Positions 54,036 to 64,000 of a stretch of DNA of 64,000 nt are shown in pieces; position 1 is the stretch's first letter, and every line of letters starts with the position of its first letter. Both the position numbers and the translations under genes were made by a program. Origin of the DNA: Emiliania huxleyi CCMP1516 (Eukaryota > Haptophyta > Isochrysidales > Noelaerhabdaceae); NCBI RefSeq assembly GCF_000372725.1, contig NW_005202428.1:791331-855330 (forward strand), written 5' to 3'. The notes under the pieces are model-generated. The model did not search any database. It was given only the letters and a program-made list of their open reading frames with translations, and was not told where the DNA came from.

Positions 54036-55490
54036 ATGTCCACCCCGTCGCGCCGCTCGCGCGGCCTCGCCACCGCCGCCACCGCCGCTCCCTCGCCAGA
54101 CACGCCGCCACCCGCCCGCCTCCTCGACCTCCCCACGGAGCTCCTCGAGCGCGCCCTCTCTCGCTGCGACAACCCCCTCGACATCGCTCGCGTCGCGGCC
54201 GTCTCGCTACTCTTCCACGCCTCGCTCGCGGCGGAAGGCATCCGCTTGTGGGCGCAAGAGCGCGGCTTCGAGCTTCCCGCGCAGCCAGAGGGCGAGAGCT
54301 GCGCCGTGCAGTGGCTGTGCTTCGCTGCGCTGCTGCGCGAGGCCAACCCGCCCGCGAGGGCGGCGGCAGGCCAACGGCACAGCGTCTTCATCGACGGCGA
54401 GGGGCGGCTCTCGTCGTGCGGCTCAGATTACCCTGTTGCCTACTACCTCCCAGGAGGATCAGTGGCGAGCTCCTTCCTCGGCCACGGCGAGGGCGTGGCG
54501 CAGCTCAACACACCGACACGCCTCCCGTCGATGCTGGGCGACGAGCGCGCCGTGAGTGTGCCGTCTGGAATCGCGCACAGCCTGGCCCTCACCGCCGATG
54601 GCGCCGTCTGGAGTTGGGGCTACGGAAGCCATGGCCGGCTAGGTCACAGTGACTGGCAGGCCCAGCTGCTACCCAAGAAGATCGAGGGCTTTGCTGGCCA
54701 GCGCGTCGTGTCTGTGTCGGCGGGGGGTCAGTACAGCCTCGCCCTCACCGCCGACGGCGCTCTCTGGAGCTGGGGCTATGGAGACTTTGGCAGCCTGGGC
54801 CACGGCGACCAGCAGGACCAGCTGCTGCCGAAGAAGCTCGAGGCCTTGGCTGGCCAGCTCGTCGTCGCTGTGTCGGCTGGAACCGCGCACAGCCTGGCTA
54901 TCACCGCCGACGGCGCCGTCTGGAGCTGGGGCTATGGACGCTTTGGCCGTTTGGGCCACAATAACGAGCAGAACCAGCTGCTGCCGAAGAAGGTCGAGGC
55001 CTTTGCAGGGCGGTGCGTCGTCGCTGTGTCGGCTGGGTGGGGGCACAGCCTCGCCATCACCGCAGACGTCAGCGTCTGGAGCTGGGGCGATGGAGTCCTT
55101 GGCAAGCTGGGCCACGGCGACCGGCAGCGCCAGCTGCTACCCAAGAAGATTGAGCCCTTTGCTGACCAGCGCGTCGTCGCTGTGTCGGCTGGAGGCAACC
55201 ACAGCCTCTCCCTCACCGCCGACGGCGCCGTCTGGAGCTGGGGCTGGGGAGGCTTTGGCAGCCTGGGCCACGGCGACCAGCAGGAGCAGCTGCTGCCGAA
55301 GAAGGTCGAGGCCTTGGCTGGTCGGCGCGTCGTAGCTGCGTCGGCGGGAGGCGATTACAGCATCGCCATCGTCTGCGATGATGCCGTCTTCACCTGGGGC
55401 AAGGGCGATGCCGGCTGCCTAGGCCACGGAGAGGACCTGTCGAACCAGCTGCTGCCCAAGAAGATCGAGGCGTGGGCGCCGGGGCAGTGA
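54036..55490 (+). CDS. F-box / RCC1 beta-propeller protein 1
   Basis: A 484-residue intronless protein. After a basic/Ala/Pro start, an F-box-like segment (ARLLDLPTELLERALSRCD, IARVAAVSLLFHASLA) at ~35-75 precedes seven RCC1-type blades. Each blade has the signature VVAVSAG, HSLALTADGAVWSWG, LGHGDQQ, QLLPKK. Seven blades make a full propeller. The pairing of F-box and RCC1 suggests a substrate-recognition subunit of an SCF ubiquitin ligase rather than a Ran exchange factor. The start is the Met at 54036, since its paralogue at 61901 has the same TTTTCCCTCGCGATGTCC context. An inverted-repeat element lies just upstream. Its blade DNA is highly uniform, consistent with concerted evolution. Confidence 0.8.
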   Translation: MSTPSRRSRGLATAATAAPSPDTPPPARLLDLPTELLERALSRCDNPLDIARVAAVSLLFHASLAAEGIRLWAQERGFELPAQPEGESCAVQWLCFAALLREANPPARAAAGQRHSVFIDGEGRLSSCGSDYPVAYYLPGGSVASSFLGHGEGVAQLNTPTRLPSMLGDERAVSVPSGIAHSLALTADGAVWSWGYGSHGRLGHSDWQAQLLPKKIEGFAGQRVVSVSAGGQYSLALTADGALWSWGYGDFGSLGHGDQQDQLLPKKLEALAGQLVVAVSAGTAHSLAITADGAVWSWGYGRFGRLGHNNEQNQLLPKKVEAFAGRCVVAVSAGWGHSLAITADVSVWSWGDGVLGKLGHGDRQRQLLPKKIEPFADQRVVAVSAGGNHSLSLTADGAVWSWGWGGFGSLGHGDQQEQLLPKKVEALAGRRVVAASAGGDYSIAIVCDDAVFTWGKGDAGCLGHGEDLSNQLLPKKIEAWAPGQ

Positions 55491-55719
55491 GGCAAGGCAA
55501 GATTACATGCACACATGCACATCTCCGCACACCCAGTGCCGCTGCTGCGAGGGACGGCGGCCAGGGGTAGATGGGAAAGGGAGAGGTAAGGTAAGGTAAG
55601 GTAAACTTCTCCACACACACGAGGTGGTGGGGCAAGGGGGGGCAACCCTCGCGTCTCCACGTCTAACGACAGGAGCCCCACGGCATTTAAAGTGCAAGGC
55701 CCGGTGCGCGTGGGTGAGC

Positions 55720-56954
<1,235 letters not shown>

Positions 56955-59217
56955 CTACATGCCTGGCGGCGGGCGCTGAAGGAATGCTTCTTCGAGGTTG
57001 GCCATGATGAGGCGGCAGAGCTGCGTCATCGGGACGATCTCGAAGGGCTGCTCCACCTGCACGCCGACCTCCTCGATCCCGATGAAGACGTAGGAGGTGA
57101 CAAAGACCCAGAAGCCGACCGCCGACGGCGCCATCGTGCCGGCGAGGACGAGAGGCAGCCCAAACCTGCGGTGCGAGTGAGCGACAGCAGCGTCGCATGA
57201 ATGAGTGCTGGGACTCATGCCACACCCATGGCGTGAATCCGATGGACTATAGCCGAACCCGCGACTTCTCGAGCGTCAGCTACAGTGCGAGTGCGAATGT
57301 GTGTGTCCCGCATCTGGGACCACATGCAGCCAGAGGACCATACAGCGCACGACGTGGCGCGACATTGTCGGCGGCACGGGCGACGAGAAGAGGCGCTCGC
57401 AGCTGCTGGCGACGAGGTTGAGCTCGCTCACGTTCTGCGGAGGGAGGGGGGGCGGAGGGAAAGGCTCAGCAGCGTTTTCATATGCGCGAGCGTGTGTGCG
57501 CGAGCGTGCGCGCGTGAGCGTGTGGTCGCCGTGGTTGCTTGCGGTGTGCCGGTGTGTCTCGAGAGCGCGAGCTCACGCCTCCTCGAGCTTGCGGTGCACG
57601 TGCGTCGGCAAATTGCCTTCGCGCCATTGGGCGTGGAGCGCGCGCCTACGGGGCATGTCCAGGAGACGTCAGGGGCATGTCGCGGAAGCGGCTGCCGCCC
57701 ACTGGGTCGAGCGCCGGAGGGCCCCGAGCAGCTGCAGCGGGCGGGAGCGCTGCGCCGCCATCCACTCCGCCTGCGGGTTGCAAGAGGGGCGGGGCGGGGG
57801 GGGGCTTGGCACCGGACCCGGAACCGAAGGGTGATGGAGGCTAGTCCATCCGTGGCCCCCCTGCCCTCCCGCCCTTGCGCTGCTGTCCTGCCCGCCCGCC
57901 CGCTGCCCTCCCGCCCGCCCGTCTCCCTTGCGCGCCTCCTCGGCGGTGAAGAGGGCGCGGAGGATGTCGTCGGGCAGCGTGGGGCCTACACACAGCCACC
58001 CCGCCTAGTCTGAAGAGGCGCGGAGGCGGAGACGGGTGGCGGCGAGGCGAGGGGCGAATGCCGGTGAGCTTCGCGTTGAGCTCCCAGCTGAAGGCTGCGA
58101 GGTAGCGGCAGGAGGCCGCCGCCCCCTCGGCCGCCCCCTCCATCTCCTCCTCCTTGCTCGCCACCCTGCGGTCGAACAGGAGCGCCGTGGCTACTCCCTG
58201 TGCCACCTGCCGCAGCGCCGCGAGGCAGGGAATGGGAGGGCGGCGGAGGCGGCGCAGGCAGGAGGCGGAAGAGGCGAGGCTGGCTGCGGCAGGGCGAGCC
58301 GAGAGGCAGGGAGCGGGAGGGCGAGAGGCGGCGCAGGCAGGAGGCGGAAGAGGCGAGGCTGGCTGCGGCAGGGCGAGCCGAGAGGCAGGGAGCGGGAGGG
58401 CGAGAGGCGGCGCCACCAGCGGGCTCTGGCTCAGGAGGCGTGTCTCGGCGGGGAGGGGCGTCCTCGCTCTGTGCCGGCGGCGGCGCGCCTCGCGAGTCAG
58501 GTAGATTGCGCGGCCCCACAGCGTGCGCGCCTGACCGCGGTGCGAGAGAGGCGCGTGAGGCTTGGGTGCGATTGTGTGCGAGGGCTTGGCGAGGGGGGGG
58601 GGGGGGCGAAGGCGGTGGGCGGTGGCGTTGCGGCGCGGTGGTGGGACAGGAATCAAGGCGCACGCCTCCGCGAGGCGCTGGTACGTGTTGTTTGTGCGGA
58701 AGACTAGCAGGAGCCCGAGCGCTTGCCCAAACAACGACATGGGCACTGGCGAGGTGCGGGGCAGCAGCGCCGCCGGTAGCGAGGCGACGGCATAGGCCCA
58801 GAGGGCAGCGAGGAGGCTCAGCTTCCACAGCGCGCGCAGCACCGTCGAGTAGCGCCACGTGACGATCGCGCGCATCCACCTCTCGAGCGGCTCTGTCCCA
58901 GAGTACTCGCGCCAGTCGGCGTGCGAGAAGAGTCGGGTGTAGGACGGCTCTCCAGAGATGGACCCGGATACCTTGTAGGTCGGATTGAGGCCAGCATTTT
59001 CCCAGAGCTTGAACTGCACCTCCGCCGAGTCATCCGCAGGACGGATGGAGCGCACGACCTCGAGCTGCTCTGCCAGCAGCGCAATTGCGCCTAGCGTCGG
59101 CGGCGCCGTCCTGCGGGCCGGATGAACGCGCGAGAGGCGCGACTGCGCGGTGAAGCTGAGGCTCTGCGTCGTTGAAGCTGCCAGCAGGACGCCAAGGGGG
59201 GCGCAGCAGCGGCGCAT
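56955..59217 (-). CDS. Bestrophin-family anion channel, probably plastid
   Basis: Start at 59217. The N-terminus (RRCCAPLGVLLAASTTQSLS then FTAQSRLSR) is a signal peptide with Phe at the transit start, so a plastid membrane is likely, as for thylakoid bestrophins. Exon 1 (to 58664) has FSHADWREYSG, WMRAIVTWRYSTVL, LWKLSLLAALWAYAVA, then MSLFGQALGLLLVFRTNNTY and QRLAEA. Exon 2 (58530-58489) reads RTLWGRAIYLTRE, and exon 3 (from 58206) VAQGVATALLFDRR and CRYLAAFSWELNAKL. Later exons give PTLPDDILRALFTAEEAR, ALHAQWREGNLPTHVHRKLE, NVSELNLVASSCERLFSSPV and the C-terminus (APSAVGFWVFVTSYVFIGIE, EVGVQVEQPFEIVP). These are the conserved helices and the acidic gate motif of bestrophins. Some introns fit GC-AG. 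The first large intron holds a ~90-bp tandem duplication. Confidence 0.78.
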
Positions 59218-59349
59218 CGGTGGTGGCCGGCCTGGAGGAAATAGGCAAATAGCACCAACTCGGCCGAGAAAAAAAAGATTAAATAAAAAAAACCAGCGGG
59301 ACATTATGCACTCCAAGTTTGGATGGACAGGATTATCGAGCAACACTTC

Positions 59350-60842
59350 TCACCGCGGCTTGGTCCTCGCCGTGAGGAAGGTGGCGGCGAGAAGCAGGTA
59401 CGCCGGTGGGCCGATCGTCATTCCCCCCTCATCCACAGGTAGCAGCCGCCGCGCGCTGCGAAACGGCCGGGTAACGTCGTCAGCGACGAGGCCGTTGCGC
59501 GCGAGCAGGGCCTCCTCGCCCCCCCGCGGCATGCCGGTGAGGAGTGGCTCGCCTGAGAGGGACGGGACGCGGCGGCGTGAGGGGGAGGAGGGTGGGGGTC
59601 GAGGGTGGGGGCGGGCGCACGAGCGAGGGGGCGGAGCGAGGGTGCGGTGCGGGTGGCAGCGGTGCGGGTGATGCCGCGGGTCGTGCAGGTGATCTCGGGT
59701 GATCTCGGCGCGCCGTAGACGCGCGCAAGGAGCGGGCCCGAGACGGCGACCATCCAGTCGGCAAAGCAGTCGAAGCCAAGGACGGCGTCGCTGCACGAGG
59801 TTGCGATCCGCCGCAGCGTCGCGTCGACGGCCTCGGCAGGCAGATAGTAGAAGACGCCTACTCTCGGAAATCTCGGCTAATCTCGCGGTCTCGCGCGTAG
59901 TCTGCGCAGGCAGCTGGTGGAGGAGGACAGCCCTCCCAGATGAAGACGGTCCGCCGGCGCGGGTCGAACCCGGCGTCGCACAAGCATTGGAACCAGTCCG
60001 AGTGGGCAAAGTCGACCGGCACAAACGTGACGTGGGAGCAGTCGACGCCGGCGCGGCTCAGGCTCTCTCGCTTGAGCGCCTGCGTGGTCGGCGCATCGAC
60101 CTGGCGAGCGGCGGGGAGGGTGGGGGGGGGGGGGGGGGTAGGGGGGTGGTGGGAGGCGGGCGAAAAAAGGCGGGTGCGGCGGTGGCGAGGCGGGCGCCAC
60201 CACCGTGGCGGCTCGCGCGCGGGGGTGACGCCTCGAAGCAGCGAGCGGTCTTGCCGATGTCGAGCCGGTAGCAGCGCGTGTCGAAGCCGGCGCCTGTGGG
60301 AAGATGCAGCAAAATCCCTGTGCAGTTCCTGGGAGCCGGCAGCGCTGTCGAGGCAGAACGCCGAGGATGACCAGCTGCTCGACGCTCCCGCCGCCCGACG
60401 CCTCGCCGCCCGCAACAGCATCAAGGTAGACGGTGCGCGCCTGCATGTAGAGCACAAAGTCGTCGAAGCAGCCGCAGGCTCCGCCGCCAATCCGGCCCGT
60501 GACGAAGTACTCCCACCTCTCGATCGCGCCCCTCGCCCGGAGAAAGGCGGAAGGCAGGTCCTCGTAGAAGAGGTGAGTGAAAGCGCCGGCGAGGTGGTCG
60601 GGGCCAAACCCCAGCTCCGCGGCCCGAAAGCGGAGGAGGGCAACCGCCTTCGCTGTCCCGGAGGCCGAGCGCTGGACACGGTCGGTGGCGCTGCTGCTGA
60701 AGAGGCCCCGGATGACGAAGGGCCAGCCGAGCGGCAACGTGGCTAGGTTGAGTGCGATCCAAATGGGCGAAGTGCAGAGAGGCAAAACTGTGCGGCAGCG
60801 GAAGCACTGTGCGAGTCCAAGCGACTCGGAAGCGTAGCGCAT
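59350..60842 (-). CDS. LCMT/PPM-type SAM-dependent methyltransferase
   Basis: Exons by eye: 60842-60360, 60293-60232, 60100-59942, 59857 to about 59720, and about 59580-59350. The N-terminal exon holds a helical cap (ASGTAKAVALLRFRAAEL, then FEDFVLYMQARTVYLDA-like). Next comes the SAM-binding strand GAGFDTRCYRLDIG, VDAPTTQALKRE, SHVTFVPVDF and VFIWEGVFYYLPAEAVDATL. These are the diagnostic points of leucine-carboxyl methyltransferase/PPM2-like enzymes (the family also called UPF0677 in bacteria). The substrate is unknown. Donors 2 and 3 fit GC (GAG|GCGTCA, G|GCTGTC), and donor 1 is GT. A hydrophobic stretch (PIWIALNLATLPLGWPFVI) near the start may anchor it in a membrane. The C-terminus is LLAATFLTARTKPR. 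The start at 60842 is the first Met before recognisable sequence. Confidence 0.72.
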
Positions 60843-61900
60843 GCTCAAGCAGAAGGTCGAGGAGATGCTCGGCGGAGTGAATCGTTTGGGCTGAGCGCCG
60901 GCACGGGTCATCGATTGGTCCGACGGTGGTGCGCCCTCGGTCGTCGAGGGCCGTCTGGACATGGCTTGGGTTGGAAGGGTGGTTCTCGAGGTTCTCGAGG
61001 TGGATATCCTTTGGCCGCGTTGGGTCGGAAGGCGCCCAGAAACAAGGAAAAGAAAAAGATTGCGATACCGGACCACCCACGGTCGCCTTCGAGGAGTTGA
61101 AACCACGCCGTTGCCATCGACTCCCGCGAGAAATTTCTGGCCGGATTTGTGTGTCCCCCTCGACTGGGCTGATATGCTTACGTCCCGGCGAGGGGTCCCG
61201 TACCATGCGGAATCGACCCTATCCAGTGCTCAAGTGCTCAAGTGCGAGCGATGGTGGTGGGAAGCCGTCGGGAGATGCAGGGAAGGCGGATGGCGAGGCT
61301 CGGCCGGGCGGGCCGGACGGCGAGGCCAGGGGGAGCGTGCGTGACCGAACGGTCGGAGGGCTGCAGTGGCGCGGCGTTGGTGGAGGAAACTGTGACGGCG
61401 AAGACACACGGGCGCGAGAGTCGAGAGAGCTGCCGCGGCGACTGTTGTGCGATTTCGATTTTTACAGTTGTACATCGGCGACAATCTGCACACACCCACA
61501 CTAAGCTCTAAGGGCTAAGGACTTAAGGTGCCGCCACTCAGCACTTCTCAGTCGCGCGTGTCCTCATAGGGCGTTTTTTGGAGAGCCTTTTGCAGGTTGC
61601 GCCGCTTCGCTCACCTCAGAACGCACCACATCGTTCCTTCCCTTCGCGCCGTCCGCGGCGCAGGACGAGTCGAACTCGGCCCCGCAAAACTGGGGGTCGC
61701 CAGGTTTTTGGTGTTTCGCCAGGCGCAGCGCGATGCTGGCCGTGCTGACGCTGCGGCGCGTGAGCGCTGTGGTCGTCAGCTTCAAAGCCACCGCTGCCGA
61801 TGCCGAGCAAAGCACGATCAGGCTTCGCCGCTTGGCTAAAGAAGAAATCGACGGGCCGCACTTGGAGCACGCGGCCTGGAGTTGATTTCTTTTCCTCGCG
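60843..61900. other. Intergenic with RepF copy and RCC1 upstream region
   Basis: RepF (CCCGTACCATGCGGAATCGA) lies at 61189-61243. 61600-61900 has no gene in any frame; TTTTCCTCGCGATGTCC directly before 61901 matches the other F-box/RCC1 gene. Confidence 0.55.
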
Positions 61901-63274
61901 ATGTCCTGCCCCGCGGCGCCGCTCGCCCGCCTCCTCGACCTCCCCACGGAGCTCCTCGTGCGCGCCCTCTCTCGCTGCGACCCCGCCGACATCGCTCGCG
62001 TCGCGGCCGTCTCGCTGCTCTTCCACGCCTCGCTTGCGCTGGAGGGCATCCGCTTGCGCCTGCAAGAGGCCGGCTACGAGCCGCCGGCGCAGCCAGAGGG
62101 CGAGAGCTGCGCCGTGCGGTGGCTGTGCTATTCGGCGCTGCTGCGCGAGGCCAGCCCGCCGGCGAGGGCGGCGGCAGGCACTTACCACAGCCTCTTCATC
62201 GACGGCGAGGGGCGGCTCTCGTCGTGCGGCTCGGCGCAGTCCTACCTTCCAGGGCTCCTCGGTCACGGCGAGAATGTGACGCAGCTCAACACGCCGACCC
62301 GCCTCCCTTCTCCGCTGGGCGGCGAGCGTGCTGTGAGCGTGTCGGCTGGAGCGTACCACAGCCTCGCCCTCGGCGCCGACGGCTCTGTCTGGAGCTGGGG
62401 CGATGGAGGCCTCGGCCAGCTGGGCCACGGCGACCAGCAGGAGCAGCTGGAGCCAAAGAAGATCGAGGCTTTGGCTGGCCAGCGTGTCGTCGCTGTGTCG
62501 GCTGGACAGTTCCACAGCATCGCCATCACCGTCGACGGCGCTGTCTGCAGCTGGGGCTATGGATACTTTGGCCGGTTGGGCCACGGCGACCAGGAGAACC
62601 AGCTGCTGCCCAAGAAGATCGAGGCCTTTAATGGGCAGCGTGTCGTCGCTGTGTCGGCTGGAACCGCGCACAGCCTCGCCATCACCGTCGACGGCGCTGT
62701 CTGCAGCTGGGGCTATGGATACTTTGGCCGGTTGGGCCACGGCGACCAGGAGACCCAGCTGCTGCCCAAGAAGATCGAGGCCTTTAATGGGCAGCGTGTC
62801 GTCGCCGTGTCGGCTGGAGATGGGTACAGCTTCGCCATCACCGCCGACGGCGCCGTCTGGAGCTGGGGCAGTGGAATTGGGGGCATGCTGGGCCACGGCG
62901 ATGGGCAGAACCAGCTGCTGCCCAAGAAAGTTGAGGCGTTTGCTGACCAGCGTGTCGTCGCCGTGTCGGTGGGAATGTCTCACAGCCTCGCCCTCACCGC
63001 CGACGGCGCTGTCTGGAGCTGGGGCGATGGAGGCTTTGGCAAGCTGGGCCACGGCGACGAGCAGAACCAGCTGCTGCCGAAGAAGATCGAGGCCTTGGCT
63101 GGCCAGCGCGTCGTCGCTGTGTCGGCTGCAGGCTTCCACAGCTTCGCCATCACCGTCGACGGCGCCGTCTTAGCCTGGGGCAGGGGCGAACACGGCTGCC
63201 TAGGCCACGGAGAGGACGTGACCAAGCAGCTGCTGCCCAAGAAGATCGAGGGGTGGGCGCAGCCGCAGGATTGA
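61901..63274 (+). CDS. F-box / RCC1 beta-propeller protein 2
   Basis: A 457-residue intronless paralogue of the gene at 54036, collinear over the full length (ARLLDLPTELLVRALSRCD, EGESCAVRWLCYSALLREA, then seven RCC1 blades with VSAG, SIAITVDGA, SWGYG, LGHGD). Two consecutive 150-bp units, 62522-62671 and 62672-62821, are almost identical to each other, so a unit was exchanged or duplicated very recently. Function is likely as for the first copy. The start is fixed by the conserved TTTTCCTCGCGATGTCC context. The two genes are on the same strand with the bestrophin and methyltransferase genes between them. Confidence 0.82.
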   Translation: MSCPAAPLARLLDLPTELLVRALSRCDPADIARVAAVSLLFHASLALEGIRLRLQEAGYEPPAQPEGESCAVRWLCYSALLREASPPARAAAGTYHSLFIDGEGRLSSCGSAQSYLPGLLGHGENVTQLNTPTRLPSPLGGERAVSVSAGAYHSLALGADGSVWSWGDGGLGQLGHGDQQEQLEPKKIEALAGQRVVAVSAGQFHSIAITVDGAVCSWGYGYFGRLGHGDQENQLLPKKIEAFNGQRVVAVSAGTAHSLAITVDGAVCSWGYGYFGRLGHGDQETQLLPKKIEAFNGQRVVAVSAGDGYSFAITADGAVWSWGSGIGGMLGHGDGQNQLLPKKVEAFADQRVVAVSVGMSHSLALTADGAVWSWGDGGFGKLGHGDEQNQLLPKKIEALAGQRVVAVSAAGFHSFAITVDGAVLAWGRGEHGCLGHGEDVTKQLLPKKIEGWAQPQD

Positions 63275-63440
63275 CGTCATGAGGACACATGTGGAAAACT
63301 GGACATGCTGGATCTCTGTTAGTAGCGCCAGTCCCGTGCTTATTAGTGTTAAAGAAGATAGCTGTGCTAATCCTTGGAGTTTACGTTTCGGACTATGTCG
63401 CTGCCCTTGCTGGGGCTGCTTGCCGCCGCTGCCGCCGCCG

Positions 63441-64000
63441 CCGCCGCGCCTGGCCGAGTAGTTGTAGTAAACCCCGTGCTAGCGGCGCGTGGAGTTCAGA
63501 TGCTCTCACGACCGGGCTGCACGGGGAGCCGGAAGGCACACACGAACACTGACGCCGCAAAAGGGGCTTGGCCCGAACCGTGGGCTGGCCTGCCTGCCCG
63601 GCAAGGCCGAGATACCTGGCTACGAGTGGAGAACCTGACGATCCGGAGCGGCGCAGTCAGGCCCGCTGTGCCCGCTGTGCCCGCTGTGCCCGCTGTGCCC
63701 GCTGTGCCCGCTGTGCCCGCTGTGCCCGCTGTGCCCGCTGTGCCCGCTGTGCCCGCTGTGCCCGCTGTGCCCGCTGTGCCCGCTGTGCCCGCTGTGCCCG
63801 CTGTGCCCGCAGACAGGTGGTGCTCTGGGCCTGGCCGAGTGGTGGTCGTGGTACACCCCGTGCTAGCGGCGCGTGGAGTTCAGATGCTCGCACGACCGGG
63901 CTGCACGGGGAGCCGGAAGGCAACCACTGACGCCGCAAGAGGGGCTTGGCCTGAACCGTGGGTTGGCCTGCCTGCCGAGCACGGCCGAGATACCTGTCTA
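63441..64000. repeat. Long direct repeat around a 9-bp satellite, runs off right edge
   Basis: 63441-63616 and 63825-64000 are direct repeats (both with CCCCGTGCTAGCGGCGCGTG, GAGTTCAGATGCTC, ACGGGGAGCCGGAAGGCA, GGCCGAGATACCTG). Between them is a 9-bp satellite, so the period is about 384 bp; the second copy continues past the window. No gene is supported. Confidence 0.85.
63661..63812. repeat. 9-bp satellite (GCCCGCTGT)
   Basis: About 17 near-perfect copies of a 9-bp unit. It produces a long Cys-Ala-Arg frame that is an artefact. Confidence 0.97.

Noticed and set aside
63568-63938. Cys-Ala-Arg and Gln-Arg-Ala repeat frames
   Set aside because: Translation of the 9-bp satellite in two frames.

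Overview
This is a eukaryotic nuclear window. Its genes contain spliceosomal introns, and it carries a nuclear-type tRNA-Ser(CGA), an RNA polymerase I subunit, and AP2, CXXC, chromo and SET chromatin proteins. Base composition is very GC-rich, with many minisatellites and three long (TG/CA)n tracts. Several proteins begin with a signal peptide followed by a transit-like stretch (SAS-FARP in the DEAD-box helicase, SLS-FTAQ in the bestrophin), which suggests a plastid of secondary origin. Together with Ankyrin and RPELNG-type proteins and a DUF4326 protein, this points to a marine alga. My best guess is a haptophyte (about 0.6), with another secondary-plastid alga or a dinoflagellate relative as alternatives. 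The assignment is inference from composition and protein style only.

Layout. 1-3.7 kb: SET-like and retroelement remnants. 3.8-4.6: RNA polymerase I subunit RPA34 (-). 5.5-8.4: repeat-rich island with three nested elements. 8.7-12.3: poly(A) polymerase/CCA-adding-type nucleotidyltransferase (-). 12.4-16.2: repeats and minisatellites. 16.2-18.5: RING/UBA ubiquitin ligase (-). 18.8-20.3: ankyrin pseudogene (+). 20.7-22.2: secreted pectate-lyase-like protein (+). 23.0-25.6: DHH-DHHA1-CBS protein (-), divergent from an F-box-like/ConA-like gene (25.8-26.6, +). 27-29.2: retroelement debris and tRNA-Ser. 29.3-30.3: kelch array, probably broken. 30.4-32.6: papain-fold protease (+). 33.5-35.2: two-CXXC-finger protein (-). 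36.6-38.5: amino acid transporter (+). 39.3-42.1: DEAD-box helicase (-). 42.7-43.6: acidic/Ala-rich protein (+). 43.8-45.9: two older repeats, each interrupted by a younger element. 46.1-50.3: a very large chromatin regulator (-). 50.8-52.1: DUF4326 ORF between direct repeats. 54.0-55.5 and 61.9-63.3: F-box/RCC1 paralogues (+). 57.0-59.2: bestrophin (-). 59.4-60.8: LCMT/PPM-type methyltransferase (-). 63.4-64.0: satellite.

Three things stand out. (1) Introns of at least four minus-strand genes have one recurring build: 18-40 bp of exon sequence around an AG|GT or AG|GC junction is duplicated, and the space between copies is filled with 10-11 bp tandem repeats. This looks like ongoing intron gain by tandem duplication, and many introns here have GC donors. 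(2) One protein combines four AP2-like domains, SANT, MBD, chromodomain, two zinc ribbons, SET and Myb. (3) Transposons are nested in older repeats whose uninterrupted copies lie elsewhere in the window, so target-site duplications can be read directly.

All exon boundaries were placed by eye from reading frame and splice consensus. Domain names rest on motif recognition, not searches.
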